Of a stretch of DNA of 64,000 nt, positions 1 through 10,338 are shown piece by piece. A model generated the notes under the pieces. It was not told the origin of the DNA, did no database searches, and saw only the letters and a program-made list of their open reading frames with translations. Source of the stretch: Pandoraea faecigallinarum (GTDB taxonomy: Bacteria; Pseudomonadota; Gammaproteobacteria; Burkholderiales; Burkholderiaceae); contig NZ_CP011807.3 of the NCBI RefSeq assembly GCF_001029105.3, positions 1,984,001 to 2,048,000 on the forward strand, given 5' to 3'. The position numbers and the translations under genes are program-made. Within the stretch, counting starts at the first letter, position 1, and each line of letters opens with the position of its first letter.

Positions 1-939
1 TTGCGCGAGAAGCGCGGTATGTCGATCGAAGATGTGTCGGCGCGCCTGAAAGTCTCCGTGCAAAAGCTGAAGCGGCTTGAGGCAGGCGAGTGGGATGCCT
101 TGCCGGAGATGCCGTTTATTCAGGGCGTGGTGCGTAGCTATGCCCGTATGGTCGGGGGCGACCCGGAGCCGATGATCGAATCGCTGCGCCGCATCGGCGG
201 CCCGGCGCCGCTTCCCATCGATATTCCGCAGCCGCAGTCGGGGCAGCCGAGCATTCCGAAGAGCCCGGTTCGCTTCCGTTCGCCGGTGGCCACGTCGCAG
301 GCCAAATGGCCGTGGGCACTGGCCGCACTGGTCGTGATTGCCGGTGCCGCATGGTACTTCGGGAACAGCCATAAGGGCGGGCGCGGTGCGACGGACACGG
401 CGGAGCTGGCGAGTGCCGCCTCGGCGCAGGGCGGCACGGATGCCGCGGAGCCGGCCAGTCAACCGGTCGTTGCCGATGCCAACGGGACCCCGCCGGGTGC
501 GGATGGTGCGAACGCCAATAACAATGGCAATACGGAGAGCACGGTCAATAACGCAACGGCCAGTGCGGCCGCGGCGGGTCCGGGCCTGATCGCTGCCGTC
601 GATCCCACACACGTGGTGGCGGGTCTGGCGAGCGCCGCGACGGCATCGGCGGCAGCGCCTGCCGCGCCGGCGAAGGCGTCCAGCGCCGGTGCGCCGGGCA
701 ATGGCAAGATTGCGTTGCGCCTGAAGGCGGACAGTTGGGTCGAAGTTCGTTCGAAGGACGGCAAGGTGCTGTTCTCCCAACTCATGCGTGCAGGCGCCGA
801 ACAGGAAATTACGGGCGATGCGCCGCTCAAGATCGTTGTAGGTAACGTCGCGGGCGTCGAGTCGCTGGAATTCAACGGCCAACCGGTCGAGATCAAGTCC
901 CGCAATGCGGGCAACGTGGCGCGTCTGACGCTCCAGTAA
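1..939 (+). CDS. rodZ: RodZ-like helix-turn-helix membrane protein (5' partial)
   Basis: Likely cell-shape/cytoskeletal adaptor of the RodZ family, which anchors MreB to the inner membrane. The 312 visible residues show an N-terminal HTH_25-type domain (about 1-65), a Pro-rich cytoplasmic linker, one membrane segment at about 103-121, a long Ala/Gly/Asn-rich periplasmic linker (about 125-230) and a C-terminal DUF4115 domain (about 233-310). The frame is open from the first base and the TTG there is probably internal, because family members have 15-30 more residues before this point, so the true start lies upstream of the window. It is followed 18 bp later by ispG, as is usual in beta- and gammaproteobacteria. 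Confidence 0.85.
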   Translation: MREKRGMSIEDVSARLKVSVQKLKRLEAGEWDALPEMPFIQGVVRSYARMVGGDPEPMIESLRRIGGPAPLPIDIPQPQSGQPSIPKSPVRFRSPVATSQAKWPWALAALVVIAGAAWYFGNSHKGGRGATDTAELASAASAQGGTDAAEPASQPVVADANGTPPGADGANANNNGNTESTVNNATASAAAAGPGLIAAVDPTHVVAGLASAATASAAAPAAPAKASSAGAPGNGKIALRLKADSWVEVRSKDGKVLFSQLMRAGAEQEITGDAPLKIVVGNVAGVESLEFNGQPVEIKSRNAGNVARLTLQ

Positions 940-957
940 GACCGAAAGAGGGTAATC

Positions 958-2238
958 ATGGCTTCTGTAGAATGCATGCCGATCATCGGTGGTCCGGCGC
1001 CTCGCCGTCAGTCCCGCAAGGTCGGGATTCGCTGGGGCGGCCAGCTCGTGACGGTCGGCGGCGATTCGCCGATTCGCGTGCAATCGATGACCAATACCGA
1101 CACGGAAGACGTGATCGGCACGGCCATTCAGGTGAAGGAACTGGCGCAGGCGGGCTCGGAACTCGTGCGCATTACGGTGAATACGCCCGAAGCGGCCGCC
1201 GCCGTGCCCGAGATTCGCAATCAGCTCGATCGCATGGGGGTGATGGTGCCGCTGGTCGGCGACTTCCATTACAACGGTCATACGTTGCTTGCCGATTATC
1301 CGGACTGCGCCGAAGCCTTGTCGAAGTACCGCATCAACCCGGGTAACGTCGGTAAGGGCGCCAAGCGCGACACGCAGTTCGCGCAGATGATCGAAATGGC
1401 GATCAAGTACGACAAGCCGGTGCGTATCGGTGTGAACTGGGGCAGCCTCGATCAGTCGCTGCTCGCTCGCATCATGGACGAAAACGCGGCACGCGCCACG
1501 CCGTGGGACGCGCAAAGCGTGATGTACGAAGCGTTGATCACATCGGCGCTCGAATCGGCCGAGCTTGCCCAGCGCGTCGGTTTGTCGGCCGACAAGATTC
1601 TGTTGTCGTGCAAGGTCAGTGCCGTGCAGGACTTGATCGCCGTGTACCGCGAGCTCGGCAAGCGTTGCGACTACGCGCTGCATCTCGGGCTGACCGAAGC
1701 CGGTATGGGCTCGAAGGGCATCGTCGCGTCGACGGCGGCGCTGTCGGTGCTGCTGCAGGAGGGGATCGGCGACACGATCCGTATTTCGCTGACGCCCGAG
1801 CCGGGTGGCGCGCGTACGGGCGAAATCGTGGTGGCGCAGGAAATCCTGCAGACGATGGGATTGCGTGCGTTCGCGCCGATGGTGATTGCCTGTCCGGGGT
1901 GCGGCCGTACGACGAGCACGGTGTTCCAGGAACTGGCTGCCAGTATTCAGAAATATCTGCGTGAACAAATGCCGGTGTGGAAGGCTCAATATCCGGGCGT
2001 CGAGAACATGAACGTCGCGGTCATGGGCTGCATCGTGAACGGCCCGGGCGAGTCGAAGCACGCGAACATCGGCATCAGCCTGCCGGGTTCGGGCGAGTCA
2101 CCCGCCGCGCCGGTTTTCGTCGATGGAGAAAAGGTTCGTACGCTTCGCGGCGACCATATCGCCGAAGAGTTCCAGCAGATCGTCGACGATTACGTGAAGA
2201 CGCATTACGGCCAGGCCCCAGGCGTCGTTGCCGCGTAA
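958..2238 (+). CDS. ispG: 4-hydroxy-3-methylbut-2-enyl diphosphate synthase (flavodoxin)
   Basis: Penultimate enzyme of the MEP isoprenoid pathway: it reductively opens methylerythritol cyclodiphosphate to HMBPP using a [4Fe-4S] cluster, in the cytoplasm. The 426-residue protein matches the longer proteobacterial form. The three cluster cysteines are visible (C312 and C315 in [10 protein letters not shown]358 in [10 protein letters not shown]) along with the fourth ligand E365. The N-terminal half is the TIM-barrel part ([10 protein letters not shown] at about 40-49). An AAAGAGG-like ribosome site precedes the ATG. It sits in the conserved rodZ-ispG-hisS string. Confidence 0.97.
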   Translation: MASVECMPIIGGPAPRRQSRKVGIRWGGQLVTVGGDSPIRVQSMTNTDTEDVIGTAIQVKELAQAGSELVRITVNTPEAAAAVPEIRNQLDRMGVMVPLVGDFHYNGHTLLADYPDCAEALSKYRINPGNVGKGAKRDTQFAQMIEMAIKYDKPVRIGVNWGSLDQSLLARIMDENAARATPWDAQSVMYEALITSALESAELAQRVGLSADKILLSCKVSAVQDLIAVYRELGKRCDYALHLGLTEAGMGSKGIVASTAALSVLLQEGIGDTIRISLTPEPGGARTGEIVVAQEILQTMGLRAFAPMVIACPGCGRTTSTVFQELAASIQKYLREQMPVWKAQYPGVENMNVAVMGCIVNGPGESKHANIGISLPGSGESPAAPVFVDGEKVRTLRGDHIAEEFQQIVDDYVKTHYGQAPGVVAA

Positions 2239-2379
2239 GCGGGTAAGGAAGAGTAAGACCGCATATTGCCGCAGATGACCGCACATGGTCGCGCAAGGCC
2301 GCAAGACCGAATGAACGGAGTGCAATCCGGCAATATGCCGGCAGCGAGCAGGCTGCAAGCAGGCAGAACACAAGAGAAT

Positions 2380-3756
2380 ATGACTGACGCAAAGAAGAAT
2401 CGCCTCGCCAAACTGGGTGGGGTCAAAGGCATGAACGACATCCTCCCGCAGGACGAAGCCCTGTGGGAGTTTTTCGAAGAATCGGTGCGTGCGATGCTGC
2501 GTGCCTATGGTTATCAGCAGATTCGCACGCCGATTCTCGAGCACACGCAGCTCTTCACACGCGGTATCGGTGAAGTGACGGACATCGTCGAGAAGGAGAT
2601 GTACAGCTTCACCGACTCGCTCAACGGCGAGCAGTTGACGATGCGTCCCGAAGGCACCGCGGCAGCCGTTCGCGCAACGCTCGAACACAATTTGCTGTAC
2701 GGCGGTCCGAAGCGGCTGTGGTACTTCGGCCCGATGTTCCGCCATGAGAAGCCGCAGCGCGGCCGTTATCGGCAGTTCCACCAGGTTGGCGTGGAAGCGC
2801 TCGGTCTGGCTGGCCCGGATGCGGACGTCGAGATCATTCTGATGTGCCAGCGCCTGTGGGACGATCTCGGTTTGACCGGCATTCACCTGCAACTGAATTC
2901 GCTGGGCCAGGGTGAAGAGCGTGCGCGCCATCGTGCCGATCTGATCGCCTATCTCGAGAAGCATGCGGATCTGCTGGATGAGGACGGCAAGCGTCGCCTC
3001 TACACCAACCCGTTGCGCGTGCTCGATACGAAGAACCCGGCAATGCAGGCGGTGGTCGAAGGAGCGCCGAAGCTCATCGATTATCTCGGCGAGGAATCGA
3101 TCAAGCACTTCGAAGGCGTGCAGTCGCTGCTCAAGGCGAACAACATTCCGTTCACTATCAATCCGCGTCTGGTGCGCGGTCTGGATTATTACAATCTGAC
3201 CGTGTTCGAATGGGTCACCGACAAGCTGGGTGCGCAGGGCACGGTGGCCGGTGGCGGTCGTTACGACCCGCTTATCGAGCAGTTGGGCGGCGATGCAACG
3301 CCGGCCTGCGGCTGGGCGATGGGAGTCGAACGTATTCTCGAACTGCTGCGCGAAGACGACCTCGTGCCACAAGCCGAGGGGGCTGACGTCTACGTCGTGC
3401 ATCAGGGCGAATCGGCCGTTGCGCCGGCATTGATCGCCGCGGAGCGCATGCGCGATGCGGGCCTGAACGTCGTGTTCCATTGCAGCCCGGACGGCAAGAG
3501 CAGCAGTTTCAAGGTGCAAATGAAGCGCGCGAACGCGAGTGGCGCGAATTTCGCAGTCATCATCGGCGAGAACGAAGTGGCGTCGGGAGTGGCTGGGGTC
3601 AAGCACCTGCGTGCCGCAGAGCAGACGAACAACCAGTCGAGCGTACCGTTCGACGGGCTTGCCGAGTACCTGATCGACGCCATCGTCGCCAGCGCCGACG
3701 AGAGCGTGAACGAAAGCCTGGCCGATGACGGCGCAGGCAACGAAACCCTTCACTAA
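2380..3756 (+). CDS. hisS: Histidyl-tRNA synthetase
   Basis: Class II aminoacyl-tRNA synthetase charging tRNA-His. The chosen ATG gives 458 residues beginning [10 protein letters not shown]. The frame stays open further upstream, but those extra residues look like untranslated leader. Visible: the N-terminal KGMNDILP motif, class II motif 2 ([15 protein letters not shown], about 121-135), HisA/HisB boxes LVRGLDYY (about 264-271) and GGGRYD (291-296), motif 3 (GWAMGVERI, 311-319) and a C-terminal anticodon-binding domain with the usual Ala-rich middle. Its cognate tRNA-His gene lies elsewhere in this window, near 48.9 kb. A paralogue lacking charging function (hisZ) lies 8 kb downstream. Confidence 0.97.
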   Translation: MTDAKKNRLAKLGGVKGMNDILPQDEALWEFFEESVRAMLRAYGYQQIRTPILEHTQLFTRGIGEVTDIVEKEMYSFTDSLNGEQLTMRPEGTAAAVRATLEHNLLYGGPKRLWYFGPMFRHEKPQRGRYRQFHQVGVEALGLAGPDADVEIILMCQRLWDDLGLTGIHLQLNSLGQGEERARHRADLIAYLEKHADLLDEDGKRRLYTNPLRVLDTKNPAMQAVVEGAPKLIDYLGEESIKHFEGVQSLLKANNIPFTINPRLVRGLDYYNLTVFEWVTDKLGAQGTVAGGGRYDPLIEQLGGDATPACGWAMGVERILELLREDDLVPQAEGADVYVVHQGESAVAPALIAAERMRDAGLNVVFHCSPDGKSSSFKVQMKRANASGANFAVIIGENEVASGVAGVKHLRAAEQTNNQSSVPFDGLAEYLIDAIVASADESVNESLADDGAGNETLH

Positions 3757-3788
3757 TTCAAGACGCCAGACACGGAGAATACCGGCGA

Positions 3789-4418
3789 ATGAGCAGCTAT
3801 CACGAGGAACAGGAACAGATCGAGAACGTAAAGGCCTGGTGGAAGCAGTACGGCAATTACGTTATCTGGACGCTCGTCGTCATCATGCTCGCCTACGGCG
3901 GCTGGAATCTGTGGCGCTATTACGAGCGTAAGCAGGCGGTGGAAGCTGGCGTACTGTATGGCGAACTGGAAAGCGCTGTCGACGCGAAGGACAAAACCAA
4001 GGTCGCTCGCATTGCTTCCGACATGGAGAGCAAGTTCAGCGGCACGCCGTATGCGCAGATGACGGCGTTGCTCGCGGCCAGGACGCTTGCGGACGCCGGC
4101 GATGCCGCGGGAGCGAAGGCACAACTGCAGTGGGCTGTGTCGAACGCCAGGGATGACGAGTACAAGCAACTGGCCAAGCTGCGTTTGGCCGGCGTGCTGC
4201 TCGACGAGAAGGCCTACGACGAAGCGCTCAAGCTGCTCGACAATCCGCCGGCTTCGTATGCCGGTGTGTTTGCCGACCGCCGTGGCGACGTGCTCGTCGC
4301 ACAGAGCAAGGTGGCCGATGCCAAGACCGCGTACAAGCTGGCGCTCGACAAGCTCGACAAGCAGGATTCGGGCATGCGTCAGTTCGTGCAGTTCAAGCTC
4401 GACGCGCTGGGGGCCTGA
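3789..4418 (+). CDS. yfgM: YfgM-family TPR membrane protein (SecYEG ancillary subunit)
   Basis: 209-residue single-pass inner-membrane protein with one transmembrane helix at about 22-42 and a C-terminal TPR_21-type tetratricopeptide region (about 55-205). In E. coli YfgM binds PpiD at the SecYEG translocon and helps periplasmic chaperone networks; that role is inferred here from family and from its place between hisS and bamB, an arrangement conserved in proteobacteria. It starts 32 bp after hisS with no terminator between, so it is probably cotranscribed. Confidence 0.88.
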   Translation: MSSYHEEQEQIENVKAWWKQYGNYVIWTLVVIMLAYGGWNLWRYYERKQAVEAGVLYGELESAVDAKDKTKVARIASDMESKFSGTPYAQMTALLAARTLADAGDAAGAKAQLQWAVSNARDDEYKQLAKLRLAGVLLDEKAYDEALKLLDNPPASYAGVFADRRGDVLVAQSKVADAKTAYKLALDKLDKQDSGMRQFVQFKLDALGA

Positions 4419-4474
4419 CGCGCGTCGGCATTCCGTTGGCAAGTATTACCCTCCCATAACGCATAACCGGGTAC

Positions 4475-5707
4475 ATGATGATCCTTAACGACTTCCGTCG
4501 ATCGATGCCGCAAACGATGGCTACGTCACAGTCCGTGCAGGTTGCCCCGACGGTCTCGCGCCGTGGCATTTTCAAGCGTGCAGGCACCGCCGTGATGACG
4601 CTGGCAGTGCTGGGCACACTGGGTGGTTGTGGACTCTTCGGCAGCAAGCCGGCACACGAGCCGACGCCGCTCACGGAGATCAAGCAGGCGTTGACCGTCA
4701 AGCAAATCTGGACGGCAAGCGTGGGCAAGGCCGGTGCGTACAGCTTCGCGCCGGTCGCCGTGGGCAACGCCGTGTTTGCGGCGGGCGCGAACGGCAGCGT
4801 TGTGCGCGTGGATGCAGAGACGGGAGCCTCGAACTGGTCGGCCAAGGCGGACACGAACATCACCGCTGGGCCGGGTAGCGATGGCGAAACGACGGTCGTC
4901 GCCACGCACAAGGGCGACGTGATCGCCTTCGATCACGATGGCAAGGCGTCGTGGAAAGCGAATGCCGGCAGCGAGGTGCTCACCGCGCCGCTGGTCGGCC
5001 GTGGTCTCGTGGTGGTGCGTGCCATCAACAACCGTGTGACGGCGTTTGATTCGAGCACCGGTTCAGTGCGCTGGTCGTATTCGCAGCCGGCGGTGACGCT
5101 CACGTTGCGCACCGGCACGGGCATGACGTTCGTGGGCGACCGCTCGGTCATCACCGGATTCCCGGGTGGCAAGCTCGTAGCGCTCGATGCGAACACCGGC
5201 AACCCGCAATGGATCACGCCGCTGTCGTACCCGAAGGGGGTGACGGAGGTCGAGCGCGTCAATGACGTGACGGGCGCGCCGGTCGTCTTCGGCCGTCAGG
5301 TGTGTGGTGCGACGTTCCAGGGCCGCGTGGGCTGCGTCGACGTGCAGACCGGCAACGGCCTGTGGGCGCGCGATTTTTCGTCGCCGAACGGTGTGTCGCA
5401 GGACGAGCGCGTGGTGGCCGCGGTCAATACCGACGGTGCCGTCTACGCGTTCAATGCTGCCGATGGCAGTACACTGTGGCAGAACGATAAGCTCAAGTAC
5501 CGCGATCTGTCGGCGCCGCTGGCGCTGGGCCGTGTCGTGGTCGTGGGCGACAAGCAGGGCTATCTGCATTTCCTGTCGCGTGACAACGGCGAGTTCCTCG
5601 CCCGCGTCAAGCTGAGCGGAGCCATCAGCGCGCAGCCGGTCATCGCCGGTCAGACGCTGGTTGTGCAGACCCGCGACGGCAATATTTATGGCTTCCGTCC
5701 GGAATAA
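4475..5707 (+). CDS. bamB: Outer-membrane assembly lipoprotein BamB
   Basis: Beta-propeller lipoprotein of the BAM complex, which inserts outer-membrane beta-barrels. The protein has a twin-arginine-looking N region (SRRGIFKRAG) that is more likely an ordinary lipoprotein signal, a hydrophobic stretch and a lipobox LGGC with the modified cysteine at residue 52 of the longest reading. It then has repeated PQQ-like blades (for example GSVVRVDAETGAS, GKLVALDANTGNP, GYLHFLSRDNGEF). In-frame ATGs at 4475, 4505 and 4517 are all possible starts; the later ones give a more normal signal-peptide length. It follows yfgM by 56 bp. Confidence 0.94.
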   Translation: MMILNDFRRSMPQTMATSQSVQVAPTVSRRGIFKRAGTAVMTLAVLGTLGGCGLFGSKPAHEPTPLTEIKQALTVKQIWTASVGKAGAYSFAPVAVGNAVFAAGANGSVVRVDAETGASNWSAKADTNITAGPGSDGETTVVATHKGDVIAFDHDGKASWKANAGSEVLTAPLVGRGLVVVRAINNRVTAFDSSTGSVRWSYSQPAVTLTLRTGTGMTFVGDRSVITGFPGGKLVALDANTGNPQWITPLSYPKGVTEVERVNDVTGAPVVFGRQVCGATFQGRVGCVDVQTGNGLWARDFSSPNGVSQDERVVAAVNTDGAVYAFNAADGSTLWQNDKLKYRDLSAPLALGRVVVVGDKQGYLHFLSRDNGEFLARVKLSGAISAQPVIAGQTLVVQTRDGNIYGFRPE

Positions 5708-5742
5708 CCGGTAACCGGCAAGCACCCGGGCATTTTCCGGGA

Positions 5743-5774
5743 ACGGCCGGCAGCGCGCCGGCCGTCTTCGTTTT
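5743..5774 (+). terminator. Stem-loop terminator after bamB
   Basis: A 9-bp perfect GC-rich stem (ACGGCCGGC / GCCGGCCGT) with loop AGCGC is followed by CTTCGTTTT. It lies 36 bp after bamB and 12 bp before der, so termination may be only partial, with read-through into der. Confidence 0.6.
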
Positions 5775-5785
5775 AGGGCTTATTC

Positions 5786-7123
5786 ATGAAACCCGTGATT
5801 GCGCTCGTAGGGCGCCCCAACGTCGGCAAATCGACGCTATTCAACCGTTTGACCCGCTCGCGCGACGCCCTCGTCGCCGACATGCCCGGGCTCACGCGCG
5901 ACCGTCACTATGGCGAGGGGCGTGTTGGCGAGCATCCGTATCTCGTGATCGACACCGGAGGCTTCGAGCCCGTGGCCAAGGACGGCATTTTTCACGAGAT
6001 GGCCAAGCAGACACGCCAGGCCGTGGTTGAGGCCGACGTCGTGATCTATATCGTCGATGGGCGTCAGGGCCTGACCCCGCAAGATCAGATCATCGCCGAC
6101 TATCTGCGCAAGACCGGGCGCAAGATCATGCTCGTGGTCAACAAGGCCGAGGGCATGAAGTACACCACGGTCGCGAACGACTTCTATGAGCTGGGCCTGG
6201 GCGATCCGCTCGCGATCTCCGCTGCGCACGGCGATGGTGTGAAGGAAGTCATTGACGAAGCGATTGCACCGTTCTATGCGAATCCGGACGAAAGCGAGGA
6301 CGACGACAAGCACGACGGCCGCGTGAAGATCGCGATTGTTGGACGCCCGAACGTCGGTAAGTCGACGTTGGTTAACACGCTGCTCGGCGAAGAGCGCGTG
6401 ATCGCATTCGACATGCCGGGAACCACGCGCGACTCGATCCATATCGATTTCGAGCGTCAGGGCAAGAATTACACGCTAATCGACACGGCAGGCCTGCGCC
6501 GGCGCGGTAAGGTGTTCGAAGCGATCGAGAAGTTCTCGGTTGTGAAAACACTGCAATCGATCGCGGACGCGAACGTCGTGATTCTCATGCTCGATGCGCG
6601 TCAGGACATTTCGGATCAGGATGCGCACATTGCCGGCTTCATTCTGGAGTCGGGCCGTGCGGTGGTCGTGGGCGTGAACAAGTGGGACGGGCTTGACGAA
6701 TACACGCGTGACCAGGCCAAGCAGGAGCTGGAGCGGAAACTCAAATTCCTCGGTTTTGCGAACTTCCACTTCATTTCGGCCGCGAAAGCGACGGGCATCG
6801 GCCCGCTGATGCGCTCGGTCGACGAGGCTTACGCCGCGGCCATGAGCAAACTGCCCACGCCGAAGCTTACAAAAGCGCTCATTGAGGCGGTGGAGCACCA
6901 GCAGCCGCGCCGTTCCGGCTTCTCGCGTCCGAAATTGCGGTACGCACATCAAGGTGGCTCGAACCCGCCGATCATCGTCATTCACGGGAATAGTCTGGAT
7001 GGCGTGACCGATAGCTATCGTCGATACCTGGAGAACCGTTTCCGCGAAACTTTTAAGTTGAAGGGCACTCCATTACGCATAGAGTTCCGCAACAGCGCGA
7101 ACCCTTACGCCAAGGGCGAGTGA
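5786..7123 (+). CDS. der: Ribosome biogenesis GTPase Der (EngA)
   Basis: Essential double GTPase needed for maturation of the 50S ribosomal subunit. The 445-residue protein carries two tandem Era-like GTPase domains, with P-loops GRPNVGKST at 9-17 and again at 186-194, each followed by DTGG / DTAG switch II motifs, NKxE and NKWD specificity motifs, and a C-terminal KH-like domain (about 360-445). An acidic linker (ESEDDDKHD, about 169-177) joins the G domains. Length and motifs are complete. Confidence 0.97.
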   Translation: MKPVIALVGRPNVGKSTLFNRLTRSRDALVADMPGLTRDRHYGEGRVGEHPYLVIDTGGFEPVAKDGIFHEMAKQTRQAVVEADVVIYIVDGRQGLTPQDQIIADYLRKTGRKIMLVVNKAEGMKYTTVANDFYELGLGDPLAISAAHGDGVKEVIDEAIAPFYANPDESEDDDKHDGRVKIAIVGRPNVGKSTLVNTLLGEERVIAFDMPGTTRDSIHIDFERQGKNYTLIDTAGLRRRGKVFEAIEKFSVVKTLQSIADANVVILMLDARQDISDQDAHIAGFILESGRAVVVGVNKWDGLDEYTRDQAKQELERKLKFLGFANFHFISAAKATGIGPLMRSVDEAYAAAMSKLPTPKLTKALIEAVEHQQPRRSGFSRPKLRYAHQGGSNPPIIVIHGNSLDGVTDSYRRYLENRFRETFKLKGTPLRIEFRNSANPYAKGE

Positions 7124-7142
7124 AAGCCGGTCCAGGGCGGGG

Positions 7143-7178
7143 TTTTGCTGGCGACGCTAGCAAAATCGGCTATAGTGT
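7143..7178 (+). promoter_or_regulatory. Candidate hfq promoter with inverted repeat
   Basis: An imperfect inverted repeat (TTTTGCT ... AGCAAAA, 7143-7166) is followed by TATAGT at 7171-7176, a plausible -10 element 74 bp upstream of the hfq start. The best -35 match (TTGCTG) sits at 20-bp spacing, longer than ideal, so this is a weak call. The repeat may instead be a partial terminator of der. Confidence 0.3.
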
Positions 7179-7249
7179 GGAAGTCAGGGTGGGAAGCGCG
7201 CACACGCCCTGGCTTACGGTCATTTGCTAAAAATACAATGGAGTAACTT

Positions 7250-7486
7250 ATGAGCAACAAAGGGCAACTTCTACAAGACCCGTTTCTGAACGCCTTGCGT
7301 AAGGAGCATGTTCCCGTCTCGATCTATCTGGTCAACGGTATCAAGCTGCAGGGAAACATCGAGTCGTTCGACCAGTATGTCGTCCTGCTGCGCAACACGG
7401 TCACGCAAATGGTTTACAAGCACGCCATTTCGACGGTCGTTCCTGCGCGTCCGGTGAATTTCCATCCGGAAGCCGAGCAGTCCTGA
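7250..7486 (+). CDS. hfq: RNA chaperone Hfq
   Basis: Hexameric Sm-like RNA chaperone that pairs small RNAs with mRNAs. The 78-residue protein has the Sm1 region ([20 protein letters not shown], about 26-45) and the Hfq-specific Sm2 motif [10 protein letters not shown] (about 55-64). The C-terminal tail is short, as in most betaproteobacteria. The ribosome site GGAG lies a few bases before the ATG. It stands immediately before hflX, the conserved hfq-hflX-hflKC order. Confidence 0.98.
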   Translation: MSNKGQLLQDPFLNALRKEHVPVSIYLVNGIKLQGNIESFDQYVVLLRNTVTQMVYKHAISTVVPARPVNFHPEAEQS

Positions 7487-7494
7487 TTCAGGCT

Positions 7495-7531
7495 CGCCCG
7501 ACCGGGAATTTCTCCGGCCGGGCGAATTTCT
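7495..7531 (+). terminator. Stem-loop between hfq and hflX
   Basis: A stem CGCCCG-A-CCGG / CCGG-C-CGGGCG with one A-C mismatch and an 8-nt loop is followed by AATTTCTCTT. It is a candidate (attenuating) terminator that would lower hflX expression relative to hfq. Confidence 0.4.
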
Positions 7532-7549
7532 CTTCCCCGTCGCCCGCTC

Positions 7550-8755
7550 TTGTCCAACAGTCCCAACGCCCATTCCCAGCGTAGCTTGATCACCAACGCC
7601 GCGCTCGTCGGCATCGATTTCGGCAAACTCGATTTCGAAGCCAGTCTCCAGGAACTCGACCTTCTGACGCAATCCGCAGGCGCCAGGCCTGTCGTGACCA
7701 TTACCGGCCGCCGTCACAGCCCGGACGCCAAGCTGTTCATCGGCAGTGGCAAGGCCGAGGAATTGCGCGAAGCCATTGCGGAGTTCGACGTCGAACTGGT
7801 GATTTTCAATCACGCACTGACGCCCGGCCAGCAGCGTAACCTCGAACACCTCCTGCAACGCCGCGTGGTGGACCGTACCAGCCTGATCCTCGATATCTTC
7901 GCCCAGCGTGCGAAGAGTCATGAAGGCAAGCTTCAGGTCGAACTCGCGCAGTTGCAGTACCTGTCCACGCGCCTGGTGCGCGCCTGGACTCACCTGGAAC
8001 GTCAAAAGGGCGGTATCGGCCTGCGCGGGCCAGGTGAAACGCAGTTGGAAACCGACCGCCGTCTGCTGGGCGAGCGTGTGAAGTCGCTCAAGATACGTCT
8101 CGAGAAACTTCAGCGCCAGCATGATACGCAGCGTCGCGCGCGTCAGCGCAGCGGCACGATGTCGATCTCGCTGGTCGGCTATACGAACGCGGGCAAATCC
8201 ACGTTGTTCAACGCGATGACGAAGGCCAACGCCTACGCCGCGGATCAACTGTTCGCCACTCTCGATACGACCTCGCGTCGCGTTTATCTTGGCGATGTCG
8301 GGAACATCGTGCTGTCTGATACTGTCGGATTCATCCGCGAGTTGCCTCACCAACTGGTGGCGGCATTCCGTGCGACGCTTGAGGAGACGGTGCACGCCGA
8401 CATGCTGCTGCATGTGGTGGACGCGTCGAGTCAGGTGCGCAAGGAGCAGATGGCTGAGGTCAACGCCGTGCTGGCGGAAATCGACGCGGCCGATATCCCA
8501 CAGATTCTCGTCTGGAACAAGATCGACGCGGTGCCGGAACTGGCCGCACAAGGGCCGAGAATCGAACGGGACGAGGCGGGACGTGTCACGCGCGTCTTTC
8601 TGAGCGCGCGTACCGGCCACGGCCTCGACCTGCTGCGCGAGGCCATCGGCGAGGCGGTTGTGGCCGGCACTGGTGGGTTACAATCGCAGCACGAAGCGCC
8701 CGATGTCCGGCTCATCGACCGTTGGGACGATGTGTCGCGCGCAGAAGACAGATAA
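7550..8755 (+). CDS. hflX: GTPase HflX, ribosome-splitting/rescue factor
   Basis: Obg-HflX superfamily GTPase that binds the 50S subunit and splits stalled or heat-damaged ribosomes. The 401-residue reading has the N-terminal HflX domain, the signature GGIGLRGPGETQLETDRRLL (about 154-173) and coiled helices. The G domain follows, with P-loop GYTNAGKST at 210-218, DTVGF switch II and NKID specificity motif, then a short C-terminal domain. The start is a TTG, with no in-frame ATG near the conserved N-terminus; the exact start is uncertain by several codons. Confidence 0.93.
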   Translation: MSNSPNAHSQRSLITNAALVGIDFGKLDFEASLQELDLLTQSAGARPVVTITGRRHSPDAKLFIGSGKAEELREAIAEFDVELVIFNHALTPGQQRNLEHLLQRRVVDRTSLILDIFAQRAKSHEGKLQVELAQLQYLSTRLVRAWTHLERQKGGIGLRGPGETQLETDRRLLGERVKSLKIRLEKLQRQHDTQRRARQRSGTMSISLVGYTNAGKSTLFNAMTKANAYAADQLFATLDTTSRRVYLGDVGNIVLSDTVGFIRELPHQLVAAFRATLEETVHADMLLHVVDASSQVRKEQMAEVNAVLAEIDAADIPQILVWNKIDAVPELAAQGPRIERDEAGRVTRVFLSARTGHGLDLLREAIGEAVVAGTGGLQSQHEAPDVRLIDRWDDVSRAEDR

Positions 8756-8973
8756 CACGAGACGTCGCACCGTGAAGGGCGGGTTGCCACGGGGAACCGG
8801 CAGCACCCTCCGACTCGGGTGACGAACTGGCAAGAGACTAGACGGAGGCCGGGCAAGGCCGCCGATCGGCAAACCAGATTCGGGAACCACGCGCGAACCG
8901 GCTGCATGCGCGCTCCGATGTGAGGCGCGCCGGTCGCAACGCCCAACCCGCTTCAGTCACCACGCTTCTACCT

Positions 8974-10326
8974 ATGCTTCCAAGAGCTTTGATGCGACGA
9001 GTTGGCTTGATTTTCTCCCTGAACGACCCGCGCTGGGGGCGGGACGGCGGCGGCGATGCGCCGTCCGGCAATCAGGAGCCGAACCGCCCCGATCGTGCGA
9101 ACACTCCGAATTCGCAGGATCAGAAGGAGCCGCAGCGCGGACCGCAGGGTCCGCAGCAGGATGGCCCACCCGATCTCGACGAACTGTGGCGCGATTTCAA
9201 TCGCCGTCTGAATCGCATCTTCGGCCGTAAGAACGGCGGGGGCGGCAATGGCGGCTCCAATAATTTCTCCGGTGGTTCGCGCGGTTCGGGCATTGGTGTC
9301 GGCGTCGTCGTCGCACTGGCATTCCTGATCTGGCTGGCCACGGGTATTTTCATCGTCCAGGAAGGTCAGGTCGGTGTCGTCACCCAGTTCGGCAAGTACA
9401 AGTACACGACCACCTCCGGGATTCAGTGGCGCCTGCCGTACCCGTTCCAGTCGGTCGAGGTCGTCAATATGTCGCAGATCCGATCGGTGGAAATCGGTCG
9501 TTCGAATACGATTCGCGATACCGATCTGAAAGATTCCTCGATGCTCACCGGCGATGAAAACATCATCGACGTGCGCTTCGCGGTGCAATACCGCATCAAG
9601 GATGCGACGGAGTTCCTGTTCAATAACGTGGACGCCGAATCGTCGGTGAATCTGGCGGCGCAGACGGCGGTGCGCGAGATCGTCGGCAAGAGCAAAATGG
9701 ACTTCGTGCTCTATGCCGGCCGTGAAGAGATTGCCAACGAACTCGTCACGTCGATCCAGCGCATTCTCGATAGTTACAAGACCGGCATTCTCGTCACCAG
9801 CGTCACGATGCAGAGCGTGCAGCCGCCCGAGCAGGTTCAGGCGGCGTTCGACGACGCCGTGAAGGCGGGGCAGGATCTGGAGCGTGCGAAGAACGAAGCG
9901 CAAGCCTATGCCAATGACGTGATTCCGCGTGCCAAGGGTACGGCGTCGCGTTTGATGGAAGAGGCGGCCGGTTACAAGGCGCGCGTCGTCTCGCAGGCGC
10001 AGGGTGATGCCGATCGCTTCAAGTCGGTGCAGGAAGCTTATGCCAAGGCGCCAGGCGTGATTCGCGAGCGTATGTATCTCGATACGATGCAGCAGATCTA
10101 CTCGCGCACCACCAAGATCATGGTGGATTCGAAGAACAACAGCCTGTTGTATTTGCCGTTGGACAAGATCATGGAGCGCTCACGTGGCGACACATCGACC
10201 CCGGCACCGGCGTCCGGTGCCGGCACGGGCGCGGCGGCGGGCACGTCTGCTGCCGACGACAACAATGATGTCGACCATGATCGATCGCGCGCGGCACTGC
10301 GCAACCGCGACCGCGATTCACGCTAA
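8974..10326 (+). CDS. hflK: FtsH protease activity modulator HflK
   Basis: SPFH/prohibitin-family protein forming with HflC the large periplasm-facing cage that encloses FtsH hexamers. It has a Gly/Pro/Gln-rich N-terminal region, a glycine-rich linker (GGGGNGGSNN), one membrane segment (about 110-130), and a band-7 domain followed by coiled coil. The Ala/Gly-rich tail ends in charged residues. Candidate starts are ATG 8974 or 8992; both precede the conserved SLNDPRWGR motif. hflC starts 12 bp after the stop, so the two are translated as a unit. Confidence 0.93.
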   Translation: MLPRALMRRVGLIFSLNDPRWGRDGGGDAPSGNQEPNRPDRANTPNSQDQKEPQRGPQGPQQDGPPDLDELWRDFNRRLNRIFGRKNGGGGNGGSNNFSGGSRGSGIGVGVVVALAFLIWLATGIFIVQEGQVGVVTQFGKYKYTTTSGIQWRLPYPFQSVEVVNMSQIRSVEIGRSNTIRDTDLKDSSMLTGDENIIDVRFAVQYRIKDATEFLFNNVDAESSVNLAAQTAVREIVGKSKMDFVLYAGREEIANELVTSIQRILDSYKTGILVTSVTMQSVQPPEQVQAAFDDAVKAGQDLERAKNEAQAYANDVIPRAKGTASRLMEEAAGYKARVVSQAQGDADRFKSVQEAYAKAPGVIRERMYLDTMQQIYSRTTKIMVDSKNNSLLYLPLDKIMERSRGDTSTPAPASGAGTGAAAGTSAADDNNDVDHDRSRAALRNRDRDSR

Positions 10327-10338
10327 GGGGATAAGCGC

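Noticed and set aside
2098..3753. Minus-strand frame opposite hisS
   Set aside because: Covers exactly the hisS gene with His/Arg-rich nonsense composition.
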